A DNA stretch of 64,000 bases from Vibrio sinaloensis (GTDB lineage Bacteria > Pseudomonadota > Gammaproteobacteria > Enterobacterales > Vibrionaceae): contig NZ_JWLV01000001.1 in NCBI RefSeq assembly GCF_000808535.1, positions 682,001 through 746,000 of the forward strand, in the 5' to 3' direction. Both the position numbers and the translations under genes were made by a program. The notes below the pieces were generated by a model. The model was not told where the DNA came from. It did not search any database and saw only the letters and a program-made list of their open reading frames with translations. Below are positions 44,794 to 53,880 of the stretch, one piece after another. Numbering within the stretch: the first letter of the stretch is position 1; each line of letters opens with the position of its first letter.

Positions 44794-46101
44794 TTAACCC
44801 GCTTGGTTAGAATCGCTTACGTTGGCAAGCGATCTTTCTTGCTCTTTGAGCATGGCATTTAGCTCATCACGACGCTGTTTAAAGGCTGCCATTTCTTTCT
44901 TGGGTACAGAGCTCGCCATCGGAATGTTTGCCTTCATCGCGTTAACTGCTCGCCCGCGATCAAGCAATTCATAGTGTATATGCGGTCCCGTCACTCGCCC
45001 TGTCGCACCTGACAGCCCAATGCGTTGACCTCGAGACACTTTCTGCCCTTTACGAACAAGAATCTTACTCAAATGCAAATAACGTGTTTTGTATCGGCTG
45101 CCATGTTGAATCACAACATAATTACCCGCGTAGGGGTGCTTGCGAGTCATGATGACCACACCATCCCCTGTCGACACAATTGGTGTTCCGGTTGGCGTTG
45201 CCCAGTCGGTACCATTGTGCGGCGAGACGCGCCCAGTAACCGGATGTTTACGATGCGGATTGAAATGCGAGCTCAAACGGTATCGGCCATTGACAGGCTT
45301 ACGTTGAAACGCGCGCTGCAAACTTTCTCCGTTTTTGTCGTAATACTGTCCATCAGTGTGGAGATAAGCCGTCAGCTCTCTGCCGCGATTCACAATCTTC
45401 ACCGCTTGAAGCTCACGATTACCGGTAAAGACGCCATCGACAAACTGTTTTGATTGAACCACTTCGAACTTGTCACCCGCACGCAGATCTCTTGAGAAGT
45501 TAATTTTCTCTTTTAGCAGGCTTACCACCTGATTGATCTCATTGCTACTCAACCCCAGCGAATAGGCAGACTGGGAAAAACTGCCTTTAATGTCACCAAC
45601 TAGGGCGAATGAGCCCCACTGTCCTGGAATTTTGACATCTTCAAAACTGTAACTGCCGTCGTCAAGGCGTGTATAAACGGCGCTCTCAACCAGGCTAAAC
45701 TCTAGTTCCATTTTCTCGAGGATGGAATCATGCTCCCCTTTCCAAAAACGCAACACGTTGCCAGGCTTTAAAGTGTCTAACGCGAGATAGTTCAAGTCGG
45801 TCGCCATCACATTCATCAACTGGCTATAGCCAAAACCGAGTTGGTCAAAAATCGTGCTTAAGTTGTCGCCTGGCTGAACGGTGTATTCATAGTCAGGAAG
45901 GTCGACAATCTCTTGCTCGGTTTGAAGAATATCGGAAACAATTTGCGACTCTGGAATGGAAAGATCAATTGTACGAGTGAGTGAGTTGCTGTCATTGAAT
46001 GAAGATGCAACGACAATAGCCAAAATTGGCAGACTGAGAAGTGACCACTTCTTTCTTTTCGAAAGCTCACTTAGGCGAGTATTAATTATTTTCGCACTCA
46101 C
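44794..46101 (-). CDS. M23 family murein endopeptidase with LysM-like domain
   Basis: A 435-residue envelope hydrolase. A membrane anchor (SLLSLPILAIVVASSF) is followed by a LysM/OapA-like region (YTVQPGDNLSTIFDQLGF, about 73-90) and a C-terminal M23 domain with zinc ligands in HNGTDWATP and GPHIHYELL and the GDGVVIMTRKHPYAGNYV segment. Such enzymes (ShyA/MepM type) cut peptidoglycan cross-links to allow growth. Which of the several Vibrio paralogues it is I cannot tell from sequence alone. Confidence 0.9.
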   Translation of the reverse strand: MSAKIINTRLSELSKRKKWSLLSLPILAIVVASSFNDSNSLTRTIDLSIPESQIVSDILQTEQEIVDLPDYEYTVQPGDNLSTIFDQLGFGYSQLMNVMATDLNYLALDTLKPGNVLRFWKGEHDSILEKMELEFSLVESAVYTRLDDGSYSFEDVKIPGQWGSFALVGDIKGSFSQSAYSLGLSSNEINQVVSLLKEKINFSRDLRAGDKFEVVQSKQFVDGVFTGNRELQAVKIVNRGRELTAYLHTDGQYYDKNGESLQRAFQRKPVNGRYRLSSHFNPHRKHPVTGRVSPHNGTDWATPTGTPIVSTGDGVVIMTRKHPYAGNYVVIQHGSRYKTRYLHLSKILVRKGQKVSRGQRIGLSGATGRVTGPHIHYELLDRGRAVNAMKANIPMASSVPKKEMAAFKQRRDELNAMLKEQERSLANVSDSNQAG

Positions 46102-46234
46102 AACTGTACCCTTTGCTACTCTATGAAAGCGCTAAGAGTACGAATTTATGCGTGCCTTGTCACCCATCGAATGTCAAAGTTAGATCAATAAGAGGTGCTC
46201 GAAAGCACCTCTTTACGTTGTTTCACTGTTTAGG

Positions 46235-46534
46235 CTACTGATAAGTGGTAATTAAGCCGTTATCCTCACCAAATCCATTGGGCTTATATTGATCAGCATG
46301 GGGGTCATTCACCCATTTCTCGTTATCAACGAGATAGCGAAATTCAAACTCGCTGCCCTTTGGTAGCCGAGTCTTAAATTTGTATGACTTCGACTTGACG
46401 ACTTTTTTCATTTCAGCAGGTTGCCAGCCGAGAAAATCGGCAACAATCGATGCCGTCTTGCCTACCTCTGAAGCGGGCAACTCAAAGGTCACTTCCACTT
46501 CATCCTTGGTTTTAAAATAGCGCTTATTGATCAT
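46235..46534 (-). CDS. Isoamylase N-terminal (CBM48-like) domain protein
   Basis: A 99-residue protein that is a single early-set/CBM48 domain: YFKTKDEVEVTFELP, ASIVADFLGWQPAEMKKV, FKTRLPKGSEFEFRYLVDNEKWVNDP. Full enzymes with this domain bind glycogen or starch; alone, it may target glycogen or regulate it, similar in idea to AMPK-beta. It has no catalytic part. It lies 80 bp downstream of an unknown membrane protein gene. Confidence 0.82.
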   Translation of the reverse strand: MINKRYFKTKDEVEVTFELPASEVGKTASIVADFLGWQPAEMKKVVKSKSYKFKTRLPKGSEFEFRYLVDNEKWVNDPHADQYKPNGFGEDNGLITTYQ

Positions 46535-46614
46535 CTTTCACTCCCTTAACAACAAACAATAAAATAAAGGCTATTTCAAACAATAAGCAACCTTGGTCAT
46601 ATTTACAACTTGAT

Positions 46615-47232
46615 TTAATCCGCTGGCTGAAATTTACCTTTATTTGATAAGGCAAAAACTCGATGGTTTGACGCTGTTGGCACTTGAGCCATCGACTGAT
46701 CGACGCCGTGAGATAAGTACTCAAAACGTATGTTTTCTTGCTCAAGTGTGATGGATTGAAGCACCACTCGATCCCCCAACAGTTCACTATCTCTAAGGAC
46801 CATACGCTTTAGCGTTCTGTCGTAGTAGAAGTACGCGGCATACGTGAACACCCCGCTCCCTTGATTCGAAACCGTCAAAGCAGATACATAATCGGTTGCA
46901 GAAAGTTGAGTTAACCATTGAATGTTTATTGAAACCGAGCCACGCTCCGCCCCTGCATCGTAATTTCCCGAAGCAACTTGATTGGCCTCATCGTACTGGT
47001 TGATAAAACTAAACGCATGGGTATTTGGCACCTCAACCGTCCATGGATTTGGCGTAGACAAGTCAAAAATGGCTTTTAGGATCGGATCCGCCGCTTGCTG
47101 CTGGCTTGGAAACTTAGCCAAAATCTCTTCATCGCTCAAACTGAAGCGATAGATGCCCGCAACAGCCACAATGATAAGCATAACGATAGGTATCAATAAG
47201 ATAAGTGGAATGGGGAGACGTCGCTTTTTCAT
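46615..47232 (-). CDS. Membrane-anchored protein of unknown function
   Basis: A 205-residue protein with a basic start (MKKRRLP) and one strong N-terminal span (LILLIPIVMLIIVAVAGIY), then a soluble, probably periplasmic part with beta-strand pattern (ERGSVSINIQWLTQLSA, GVFTYAAYFYYDRTLKRMVL, ENIRFEYLSHG). No family recognised. AAAGAGAGC precedes the ATG. Confidence 0.7.
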   Translation of the reverse strand: MKKRRLPIPLILLIPIVMLIIVAVAGIYRFSLSDEEILAKFPSQQQAADPILKAIFDLSTPNPWTVEVPNTHAFSFINQYDEANQVASGNYDAGAERGSVSINIQWLTQLSATDYVSALTVSNQGSGVFTYAAYFYYDRTLKRMVLRDSELLGDRVVLQSITLEQENIRFEYLSHGVDQSMAQVPTASNHRVFALSNKGKFQPAD

Positions 47233-47360
47233 TTTGCTCTCTTTCAGCTCTTAAAGGTGAGTCATGTTACATTACGCGCCCTTCACATTTGACTGATTCT
47301 CACTAACTAACCTAAAAATAGTGACATGAGTAGTAGAAACTGGCGGGGATTGGAGAATTC

Positions 47361-47768
47361 ATGAAGAGCGACAAAGTGATTCGAACCGCAGAATGCAGCT
47401 GTGGACAAGTTTTTCTCACCTGTAATGGCGACCCAGAAAGAACATCCATTTGTCACTGCTTCGAATGCCAAAAGCGAACAGGTAGCGTATTCGGTGTTCA
47501 AGCTCGCTTTAAGAAGGGGCAATTGAAATACAGTGGAGAAATGGCGAGCTATGTGCGTATCGCCGATTCGGGCAATCAGGTTCACTACTACTTCTGTCCG
47601 AAGTGCAGTACCACCATGTTGCTCACATTGTCGTCATGTCCGGATGATTGGGTAGTGCCTGTTGGTGTTTTTCATCAGCAGGATTTACCTTTACCCAGTT
47701 TTTCAGTTTATGAGGAACGACAACATCAGTGGGTAAAATTTGACTGCCAGATGGAACACTGCCAATAG
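47361..47768 (+). CDS. GFA / CENP-V domain protein
   Basis: A 135-residue zinc protein of the glutathione-dependent formaldehyde-activating (GFA) family: C-x-C in CSCGQ, CHCFECQKRTGSVFG and CPKC form the conserved zinc ligands. Despite the name, most members have no proven formaldehyde activity. TTGGAG precedes the ATG. Confidence 0.87.
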   Translation: MKSDKVIRTAECSCGQVFLTCNGDPERTSICHCFECQKRTGSVFGVQARFKKGQLKYSGEMASYVRIADSGNQVHYYFCPKCSTTMLLTLSSCPDDWVVPVGVFHQQDLPLPSFSVYEERQHQWVKFDCQMEHCQ

Positions 47769-47870
47769 CGTTTGGTTTTAAGCCGATATGTTGTGCAAGA
47801 TCAATGGATACTGCTGTTGCTGACTGCCACGTAGATCTATAATCAGCGCCTAGTTTCAAGAGGCAGAACT

Positions 47871-48551
47871 GTGATATCTAAGTTACCAAAATGGGTAGAA
47901 TATGGAGCATTTCTACTTGCACTACTCGCTGGTGTTGTCAATGCAATAGGATTGCTCGGATTCCAACACCAAGCCGTCTCCCATATTTCTGGAACGGTAA
48001 CACTACTCGGTACCAGTATCGAGGCGTTTGACAGCCAAACGTTTCACCTGTTTATGGTCCTGTTTAGCTTTCTACTTGGCGCGACGCTTAGCGGACTTTT
48101 CATAGAGTCGACCGCACTCAAACTCGGACGTCGCTATGGCGTCGCACTCTGCATAGAAAGCGCGCTACTACTCATCGCCTACTGGATGCTAAAAGAAGGT
48201 CACATTAGCGGCCAATACTTTGCCTCTGCCGCATGTGGATTACAAAATGCAATGATTACCACCTTCAGTGGTGCTGTGGTCCGTACCACACACATGACTG
48301 GAATCATTACCGACCTCGGCATTATGATCGGCGCACGTTTACGCGGCGAGTATTTTGACTATCGCAAAGCTAAGCTGTTCTTGTTTATCTTTTCGGGCTT
48401 CCTGTCCGGGGGCATAGTAGGGGCCAAACTCTTTTCCGTATATGCGATATCGGCGCTACTGGCCCCGATCGCTTTCGCGCTACTTCTCGCGTTTAGCTAC
48501 TGGGGTTACTTGTGGTTAAAACGCACACAAGAAGATCGAAATCACAAATAA
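47871..48551 (+). CDS. YoaK family (DUF1275) membrane protein
   Basis: A 226-residue protein with six predicted spans and the DUF1275 signature: LLALLAGVVNAIGLLGF, HISGTVTLLG, ACGLQNAMITTFSGAVVRTTHMTGIITDLGI (blocks, about 120-150). Function is unknown; a permease role is supposed. Start GTG 47871 has GAGG seven bases upstream. Confidence 0.87.
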   Translation: MISKLPKWVEYGAFLLALLAGVVNAIGLLGFQHQAVSHISGTVTLLGTSIEAFDSQTFHLFMVLFSFLLGATLSGLFIESTALKLGRRYGVALCIESALLLIAYWMLKEGHISGQYFASAACGLQNAMITTFSGAVVRTTHMTGIITDLGIMIGARLRGEYFDYRKAKLFLFIFSGFLSGGIVGAKLFSVYAISALLAPIAFALLLAFSYWGYLWLKRTQEDRNHK

Positions 48552-48773
48552 CATCAAAAACCAAATTTATTAACAATAACATTACAAAAATCCATTATCA
48601 TGCTCCATAGCAAAACTATAAGTTGAATATTTAACGATGATTAATGAATAGTATTGCAAGGAAAATAAAAAGGCGCTAACCTTGCGCCTAATTGACCGAA
48701 TATGGATGTTTAGTGAATATATATGCCAGATTGACTGGCTATACTATTGACTAGTAGTAACTCGAGAAATGTA
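48552..48773. other. Intergenic region with two small hairpins
   Basis: AT-rich DNA between the YoaK-type and YjiH-type genes. AGGCGC (48671-48676) pairs with GCGCCT (48684-48689), and GCCAG (48725-48729) with CTGGC (48735-48739). Neither has a T-run. No gene is supported here. Confidence 0.4.
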
Positions 48774-50144
48774 ATGTCAGATAATACTCAAACCATTAAT
48801 CAGCCTAAACCTAAAGGCAACTTTTGGATGTTTTTCATCCCTTCAATCATTGGCTTATTCCTGTTCATGGCGCCTATTAGCTACCAAGGGGATATCACTA
48901 TCCCGGTCGCAGTATTGGCAAAGAGCATTCAAGCCCTATTTGGAGACTACCTTGTTGGGATGATCACAAGCATCATCGTCTTCATGGCAACGGCATCCTT
49001 GCTATGCCGCATCAAAAATCCATCATTCATCGCTAACAACACATTTTTAAACGGCTTGTTTAACCCATCTCCACTTTGGCTAGCGGTTCGAGTGATTGGT
49101 GGCCTAGCAGTTGCGATGACTTACTTCCAGTTTGGTCCTAAAGCCATTTGGGAGGAAAACACTGGCGGCTTGGTGTTAGAGGGGCTCCTTCCAACGTTAT
49201 TTTCAGTCTTTATTTTCGCAGGCCTATTGCTTCCTCTATTGCTCAACTTCGGTCTGTTGGAGCTGTTTGGTACGCTCCTCAGCAAGGTAATGCGACCACT
49301 TTTCAACTTGCCAGGACGTAGCGCTATTGACTGTATGGCTTCTTGGCTGGGCGATGGCTCTGTGGGTATTCTACTTACCAGTAAGCAGTATGAAGGCAAG
49401 TTTTACACGCAGCGTGAAGCCGCTGTTGTGGGTACAACTTTCTCTGCCGTATCAATTACGTTTAGCTTGGTTGTGATCGCGCAGGTAGAACTGGAACACC
49501 TATTCTTACCGTTTTACGGCGCTATTTGTTTAGCGGGTTTTGTTGCAGCTGTAATTATCCCAAGGCTGCCGCCACTGAGCCGCAAGAAAGATACATTTAT
49601 TGATGGCACGAGACCCAACGCTGAAGCAGATGCGATTCCTGAAGGTCACTCGACATTTTCTTGGGGTATGGAACTCGCGCTGAAAAAATCTAGCCAAGTA
49701 ACATCCGTGAAAAGTGTTTTCGGCGAAGGTGTGCGTAATGCCGTTGATATGGTGTTTGGCGTGCTTCCAGTCGTGATGGGCTTGGGTACTATTGCACTTG
49801 TCATTGCCGAATACACATCCGTATTCGCTTTCTTAGGCCAACCATTCGTTCCGTTTTTAGAGCTGTTACAAATCCCGGAAGCCGCAGCTGCATCTGAAAC
49901 GATTGTAGTCGGTTTTGCGGATATGTTTATCCCTGCCATTTTGGCAGCCTCTATCGACAACGAGATGACACGCTTCGTGATTGCGGCAATGTCTGTTACC
50001 CAGTTAATTTACATGTCTGAAGTGGGTGCACTGCTTCTGGGCAGTAAGATCCCAGTGAACATTTTCGAACTGTTTGCGATCTTTATTCTCCGCACGCTGA
50101 TTACTCTCCCAGTTATCGCGGGCGTCGCCCACCTCATTTTCTAA
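48774..50144 (+). CDS. YjiH family membrane protein (nucleoside-recognition Gate domain)
   Basis: A 456-residue inner-membrane protein with about ten spans. It starts FWMFFIPSIIGLFLFMAPISYQG, has GRSAIDCMASWLGDGSVGILLTSKQYEGKFYTQREAAVVGTTFSAVSITFSLVV (blocks, about 190-245), the Gate-domain half, and ends in ILRTLITLPVIAGVAHLIF. Function is unproven; transport is likely. I start at ATG 48774 rather than a TTG nine codons upstream; neither has a strong ribosome site. Confidence 0.87.
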   Translation: MSDNTQTINQPKPKGNFWMFFIPSIIGLFLFMAPISYQGDITIPVAVLAKSIQALFGDYLVGMITSIIVFMATASLLCRIKNPSFIANNTFLNGLFNPSPLWLAVRVIGGLAVAMTYFQFGPKAIWEENTGGLVLEGLLPTLFSVFIFAGLLLPLLLNFGLLELFGTLLSKVMRPLFNLPGRSAIDCMASWLGDGSVGILLTSKQYEGKFYTQREAAVVGTTFSAVSITFSLVVIAQVELEHLFLPFYGAICLAGFVAAVIIPRLPPLSRKKDTFIDGTRPNAEADAIPEGHSTFSWGMELALKKSSQVTSVKSVFGEGVRNAVDMVFGVLPVVMGLGTIALVIAEYTSVFAFLGQPFVPFLELLQIPEAAAASETIVVGFADMFIPAILAASIDNEMTRFVIAAMSVTQLIYMSEVGALLLGSKIPVNIFELFAIFILRTLITLPVIAGVAHLIF

Positions 50145-50166
50145 CATGAGCGAATCACCTTCGATT

Positions 50167-50191
50167 AGCCCCTCCTTGTGAGGGGCTCTTT
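50167..50191 (+). terminator. Intrinsic terminator
   Basis: AGCCCCTC / GAGGGGCT (8 bp) with loop CTTGT followed by CTTT, 22 bases after the YjiH-type stop. Confidence 0.75.
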
Positions 50192-50335
50192 GTAGCAAAA
50201 TCAAAACAGATTTCATTCTGTCTAGGTAACATTGGATTTGTACTACAAACTAGAAAAAGCGAAGCGACCACTATTAACTCGACTTATACTTAATGATATA
50301 ACGGTTAATTAAGGACAATCTCACCCGGAGGGACT

Positions 50336-50812
50336 ATGGCGAAGCTGTTTGGCTTATTTTTTCTCATTGCTAGCTTTCAAGTTATGGGCTCTCAACTTGT
50401 TATTCGCGTTCCAGAGAAAAGCCCCGTCACTCTTACTCATCAGCAAATTGAATCTAATTTTGAGCCGGTTACGTTCCAGACTAAACTCCCGTGGTTCGAA
50501 GGTAGTAGGTCGTTTACGGGCTTCAAGATCACTTCGCTGTTGGACTACCTACGCATCACCGATGCGTTTTCTTTGTCGTTTATCGCCCTGAATGACTATG
50601 CTGCCTCATCTCGAGTTGAAGACATTCTGCAATATGATCCCATCATTGCCTATGAGATGAACGGCAAGAAAATGAAAGTAAGGAATAAAGGCCCTTACTG
50701 GCTGATCTTCAACCTATCTCGCCATCCAGAAATCGATAACGCCTCTTTCCATTCGCAGATGGTGTGGCAAATCGATGAAATCATGATACATAGACGAACT
50801 CATGATCAATAA
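50336..50812 (+). CDS. Exported molybdopterin-oxidoreductase-like small protein
   Basis: A 158-residue protein with signal peptide (LFGLFFLIASFQVMGS). The mature part resembles the C-terminal piece of the sulfite-oxidase/YedY molybdopterin fold: FTGFKITSLLDYLRI, FIALNDYAASSRVEDIL, PIIAYEMNGKKMKVRNKGPYWLIF and MVWQIDEIMI. The cofactor-binding Cys region is absent, so it is probably a binding or sensing domain. CGGAGGGAC precedes the ATG. It overlaps the following diguanylate cyclase gene by 11 bases, which argues for a shared signalling role. Confidence 0.8.
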   Translation: MAKLFGLFFLIASFQVMGSQLVIRVPEKSPVTLTHQQIESNFEPVTFQTKLPWFEGSRSFTGFKITSLLDYLRITDAFSLSFIALNDYAASSRVEDILQYDPIIAYEMNGKKMKVRNKGPYWLIFNLSRHPEIDNASFHSQMVWQIDEIMIHRRTHDQ

Positions 50813-51887
50813 CCCGAGCAGCACGCACATATCTCCCCTACTTTCTCGAGCCAAGTTTTTGTTGCTCGTACTATCCGTTGTTTTGATTGTTGCCAATCTC
50901 TATCTACTCACCGCAACTCGGCATTTGGCAGATTCGTACTCTGCAAGGCAAAATCAAGCAACCTGGTTTTTGTTTCAGCTCACCAAAGAGTTTTCTGAAC
51001 TGAGTGCAATCACGCCATTTTCACCACAAAGCCCAGAGTATCAAAACCAGACCTTATTGAAATATGAGCTGACTTGGAGTCGCTTCGATTTGCTCCTCAA
51101 CAGCAAAGAAGCCGATAGCTTTATTCGCCTACCAGGAGCGAAAAGTTTCTTTGAAACGCTATTTACTAACTTTAAACAGCTTGAGCCAGAGCTGGATCTG
51201 ATTGATCACCCATACTACGCAGACAAGGTTGGCCAACGTATTTCAAATTTGTACATGTCGATGATCCAATACATCAACACAAACTTCCGGATTCAGAGCC
51301 CACTTTATCAAGAACAAATGAAGCAAGCGGAAATGCTGCACCATGCTCAAGTCGCACTCCTGATATTGCTGATTATCTCTGCCACTCTCGCAGGTTACAT
51401 TATCCATTTAGAGGCTAAGCATCATCGCGCGCTTTCTCTTACAGATTCGTTAACAAAAATAAGAAATAGGCTCGCACTGTTTAATGACCTCAACAAACAT
51501 TTATTAGAACAAAAACGCTTTACCATTTATCTGTTGGACCTCAATGGATTCAAACAAGTCAACGATAAACACGGTCATCAAGCGGGAGATAAAGTATTAA
51601 GAGAAGTAGCGGGACGTTTACAACAGCTCAGATTACCTTGCTATCGAATTGGAGGAGACGAGTTCGCTTTACTCGACTTCAGTGGTACGAAGAGTGATAT
51701 TTTGCTTGCTCGGATACACAGCTGTTTTGGGCAGAAAATATCCATTGATCGCGATAAAGAAGCGTTGTTAACAACAAGTATAGGTATCGCAACCTATCCA
51801 CAAGACGCGATACAAATCAACCAATTGATCTCTATCGCAGACAGCGAGATGTATCGGATGAAATTTGAGGAAAAGCAAGCATTGTAA
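50802..51887 (+). CDS. Membrane-bound diguanylate cyclase
   Basis: A 361-residue protein: a first span (LLLVLSVVLIVANLYLLTA, 20-38), a periplasmic domain of about 145 residues, a second span (VALLILLIISATLAGYII, 184-201) and a GGDEF domain (TDSLTKIRNRLALFNDL, DLNGFKQVNDKHGH, intact GGDEF at 284-288). No RxxD inhibitory site precedes GGDEF. The periplasmic domain probably receives a signal from the overlapping upstream oxidoreductase-like protein. It sits 28 bases from the convergent exopolysaccharide phosphatase gene. Confidence 0.9.
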   Translation: MINNPSSTHISPLLSRAKFLLLVLSVVLIVANLYLLTATRHLADSYSARQNQATWFLFQLTKEFSELSAITPFSPQSPEYQNQTLLKYELTWSRFDLLLNSKEADSFIRLPGAKSFFETLFTNFKQLEPELDLIDHPYYADKVGQRISNLYMSMIQYINTNFRIQSPLYQEQMKQAEMLHHAQVALLILLIISATLAGYIIHLEAKHHRALSLTDSLTKIRNRLALFNDLNKHLLEQKRFTIYLLDLNGFKQVNDKHGHQAGDKVLREVAGRLQQLRLPCYRIGGDEFALLDFSGTKSDILLARIHSCFGQKISIDRDKEALLTTSIGIATYPQDAIQINQLISIADSEMYRMKFEEKQAL

Positions 51888-51914
51888 GATCGATATGATT
51901 AGTCAAACCAACGC

Positions 51915-52361
51915 TTATTTACTCAACCGTTTAGACCAACTTAGACATGCCTTTTCCAACAGCTCGTAACTTTGTCTGAATGCGTCTATGTCCTTACCGA
52001 TGGGATCTTCTATCTCGCCGGCACCAATCCATTGGCCTAACAGCAAAGCCTTAGCTCGAGCGCCACGACCTAATTGAGCCACTTGTTCCAAATGCTCATG
52101 TGTCATCACCAATATCAGGTCGCAGTCGTCAATAAGCTCACTTGTCAGCTGTTTTGCCTTATGATTTGAGAGGTCCAGCCCGTTCTCTTTCGCGACTACT
52201 CGAGAATTGTTAACGGCAGGGTGAGCGGACAAATCATGGTGATCCACAAGAACGCCAGCTGAATCAATAGAAATATTGGGTAACAGACGACTGAGCAATA
52301 CCTGAGCTAAAGGAGAACGGCAGATATTCCCCGAACAGACAACAAGCACTCGTTTAAACAT
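51915..52361 (-). CDS. Low-molecular-weight protein tyrosine phosphatase (Wzb-like)
   Basis: A 148-residue LMW-PTP: catalytic loop VCSGNICRSP (C9, R15) and the general acid in EDPIGKD. In Wzx/Wzy exopolysaccharide systems this enzyme dephosphorylates the Wzc kinase, here encoded at 59.8-62.0 kb. It overlaps the upstream ligase-type gene by eight bases. V. cholerae VpsU is a comparable phosphatase at one end of the vps cluster. Confidence 0.9.
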   Translation of the reverse strand: MFKRVLVVCSGNICRSPLAQVLLSRLLPNISIDSAGVLVDHHDLSAHPAVNNSRVVAKENGLDLSNHKAKQLTSELIDDCDLILVMTHEHLEQVAQLGRGARAKALLLGQWIGAGEIEDPIGKDIDAFRQSYELLEKACLSWSKRLSK

Positions 52362-53784
52362 CAGGTGACACCTTCACTTTGTTGGTGTATTTGGAAGAGT
52401 CTGTCACTTTAACTGGCAGACTTCCAACCGCGGGCAACACTGCCGTAGCATTGGCGAGGAAAAGAACGAGAATAAAAGTCGCTGCATTTGCCATTGGCTG
52501 CAAGTTGAAATCAACACTTATATGAATCAACATACCGATAATTGCCATCATACAACCGAGAGCCACTCCCTTCATCGTTTTACTATGCCTACTCCGGATG
52601 GTATTGAAAGTTCGCCACAACGAATACAGCACAATTGAACCCAAAAGCAAAGTGGCGGGAATCCCCGCTTCTACCATAAATTGAACATAATCATTATGGG
52701 CATGATCGTAAAAGCCGATATCTGCTCTAGAGTACATTGGAAATATCGTATAAAAGCTAGCCATACCTGTTCCGGTAAACGGAAAGTCTCGGATAATATC
52801 CAATGACCATATGACGACCTGATCACGCGACTCAGAATCGAGTGAAGTTTCAACTAATCGTTGCTTCACTTTATCTAAACCAAACAAAGCACCAACGACG
52901 ATTGTATCGATAGCAATCACGCTCCCTACCAGAGCAACAAGAGCTTTGGGTTTATGCTTATAGAACAGCAAAGCAATCATTCCGCCAATTGTTGTGGCAG
53001 CAAAAAAGGCAGTATTTCCCATTCGAGAGCGTGTCATCACCAAAGCGATAACCATTATAACAAGGCACAAACGAAGCAGCATTTTATCGCTAAGTAAGCC
53101 TTCAATAAGACGCTTAACAAAGACAAACTTTGAACCGGATTCAGTAGTATGAAGCTGTGAGATGATCAGCCCTAATCCTAGGCAGAGAGACATCATCAAA
53201 TAGTTTGCTAGATGATTCTTATAGACAAACGAGCCTGTGGCGATTCCATTTTGGCGATAACCAAAGACTGGGCTTTCAACCACGTTAAGTAAAACCATCA
53301 TTGCAGCATAAAACGCTTGTATGGTGCCACTAATCACTATAGCAACAACAACTGTTTTTAACCTTCGACTCGAGTTAACCAAAAAAATGGCATTGAACAC
53401 CAACAATGTGTAGGTAAGGCCTTTAAACAAAGAGACGAGTGACATTCTCGAATCTAACGAAATGAAGCCTGTTGGAGCCTCAACCAATTGGTATATCTCG
53501 GAACTTTTGGGCGAAACTAAACTAAGAATTGACCAATCTAAAGGAACAGTTTGAAGGAAGACCCAGAATTGAAAAGCGACTAAGCCACACACTAGAAGCC
53601 CGTAGTGTTTTATATGCTCAAATGGCAAATTTCCTTTGTAGGAGGCAATTAATAGTAGGGATTGTAGTGCGACCCACATTTCGGCAATAGCCCATGCCCA
53701 ATCGCGATTACTGCCTAAGGGGATAGGTAGCCAAACAATCAATGCGATAAGAGAATAAAAAGTAAACTTCTCAAGTTTATTCAT
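52354..53784 (-). CDS. O-antigen ligase / Wzy-type polymerase family membrane protein
   Basis: A 476-residue protein with about a dozen spans and the O-antigen ligase (Wzy_C) domain. The large periplasmic loop carries FTGTGMASFYTIFPMY and YDHAHNDYVQFMVEAG, the H-x-x-N-D element typical of these glycosyl-transferring proteins. It polymerises or ligates lipid-linked glycan at the periplasmic face. It is the second protein of this type in the locus (the other is at 55.2 kb) and forms a transcription unit with the phosphatase, separated from the main operon. Confidence 0.85.
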   Translation of the reverse strand: MNKLEKFTFYSLIALIVWLPIPLGSNRDWAWAIAEMWVALQSLLLIASYKGNLPFEHIKHYGLLVCGLVAFQFWVFLQTVPLDWSILSLVSPKSSEIYQLVEAPTGFISLDSRMSLVSLFKGLTYTLLVFNAIFLVNSSRRLKTVVVAIVISGTIQAFYAAMMVLLNVVESPVFGYRQNGIATGSFVYKNHLANYLMMSLCLGLGLIISQLHTTESGSKFVFVKRLIEGLLSDKMLLRLCLVIMVIALVMTRSRMGNTAFFAATTIGGMIALLFYKHKPKALVALVGSVIAIDTIVVGALFGLDKVKQRLVETSLDSESRDQVVIWSLDIIRDFPFTGTGMASFYTIFPMYSRADIGFYDHAHNDYVQFMVEAGIPATLLLGSIVLYSLWRTFNTIRSRHSKTMKGVALGCMMAIIGMLIHISVDFNLQPMANAATFILVLFLANATAVLPAVGSLPVKVTDSSKYTNKVKVSPDV

Positions 53785-53848
53785 TTAATGGGGATCCGGA
53801 AACGTACTAATGGTGGAAAAGCAGTAGAAGAATAGTGAGACAAAAATT

Positions 53849-53872
53849 AAAGCCCAGCGGGCGCTGGGCTTT
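53849..53872 (-). terminator. Intrinsic terminator of the secreted-protein gene
   Basis: A perfect 10-bp GC-rich stem (AAAGCCCAGC / GCTGGGCTTT) with a four-base loop; on the minus strand it is followed by AATTTTTG. It starts nine bases after the stop at 53881. Confidence 0.85.
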
Positions 53873-53880
53873 ATGGAATA

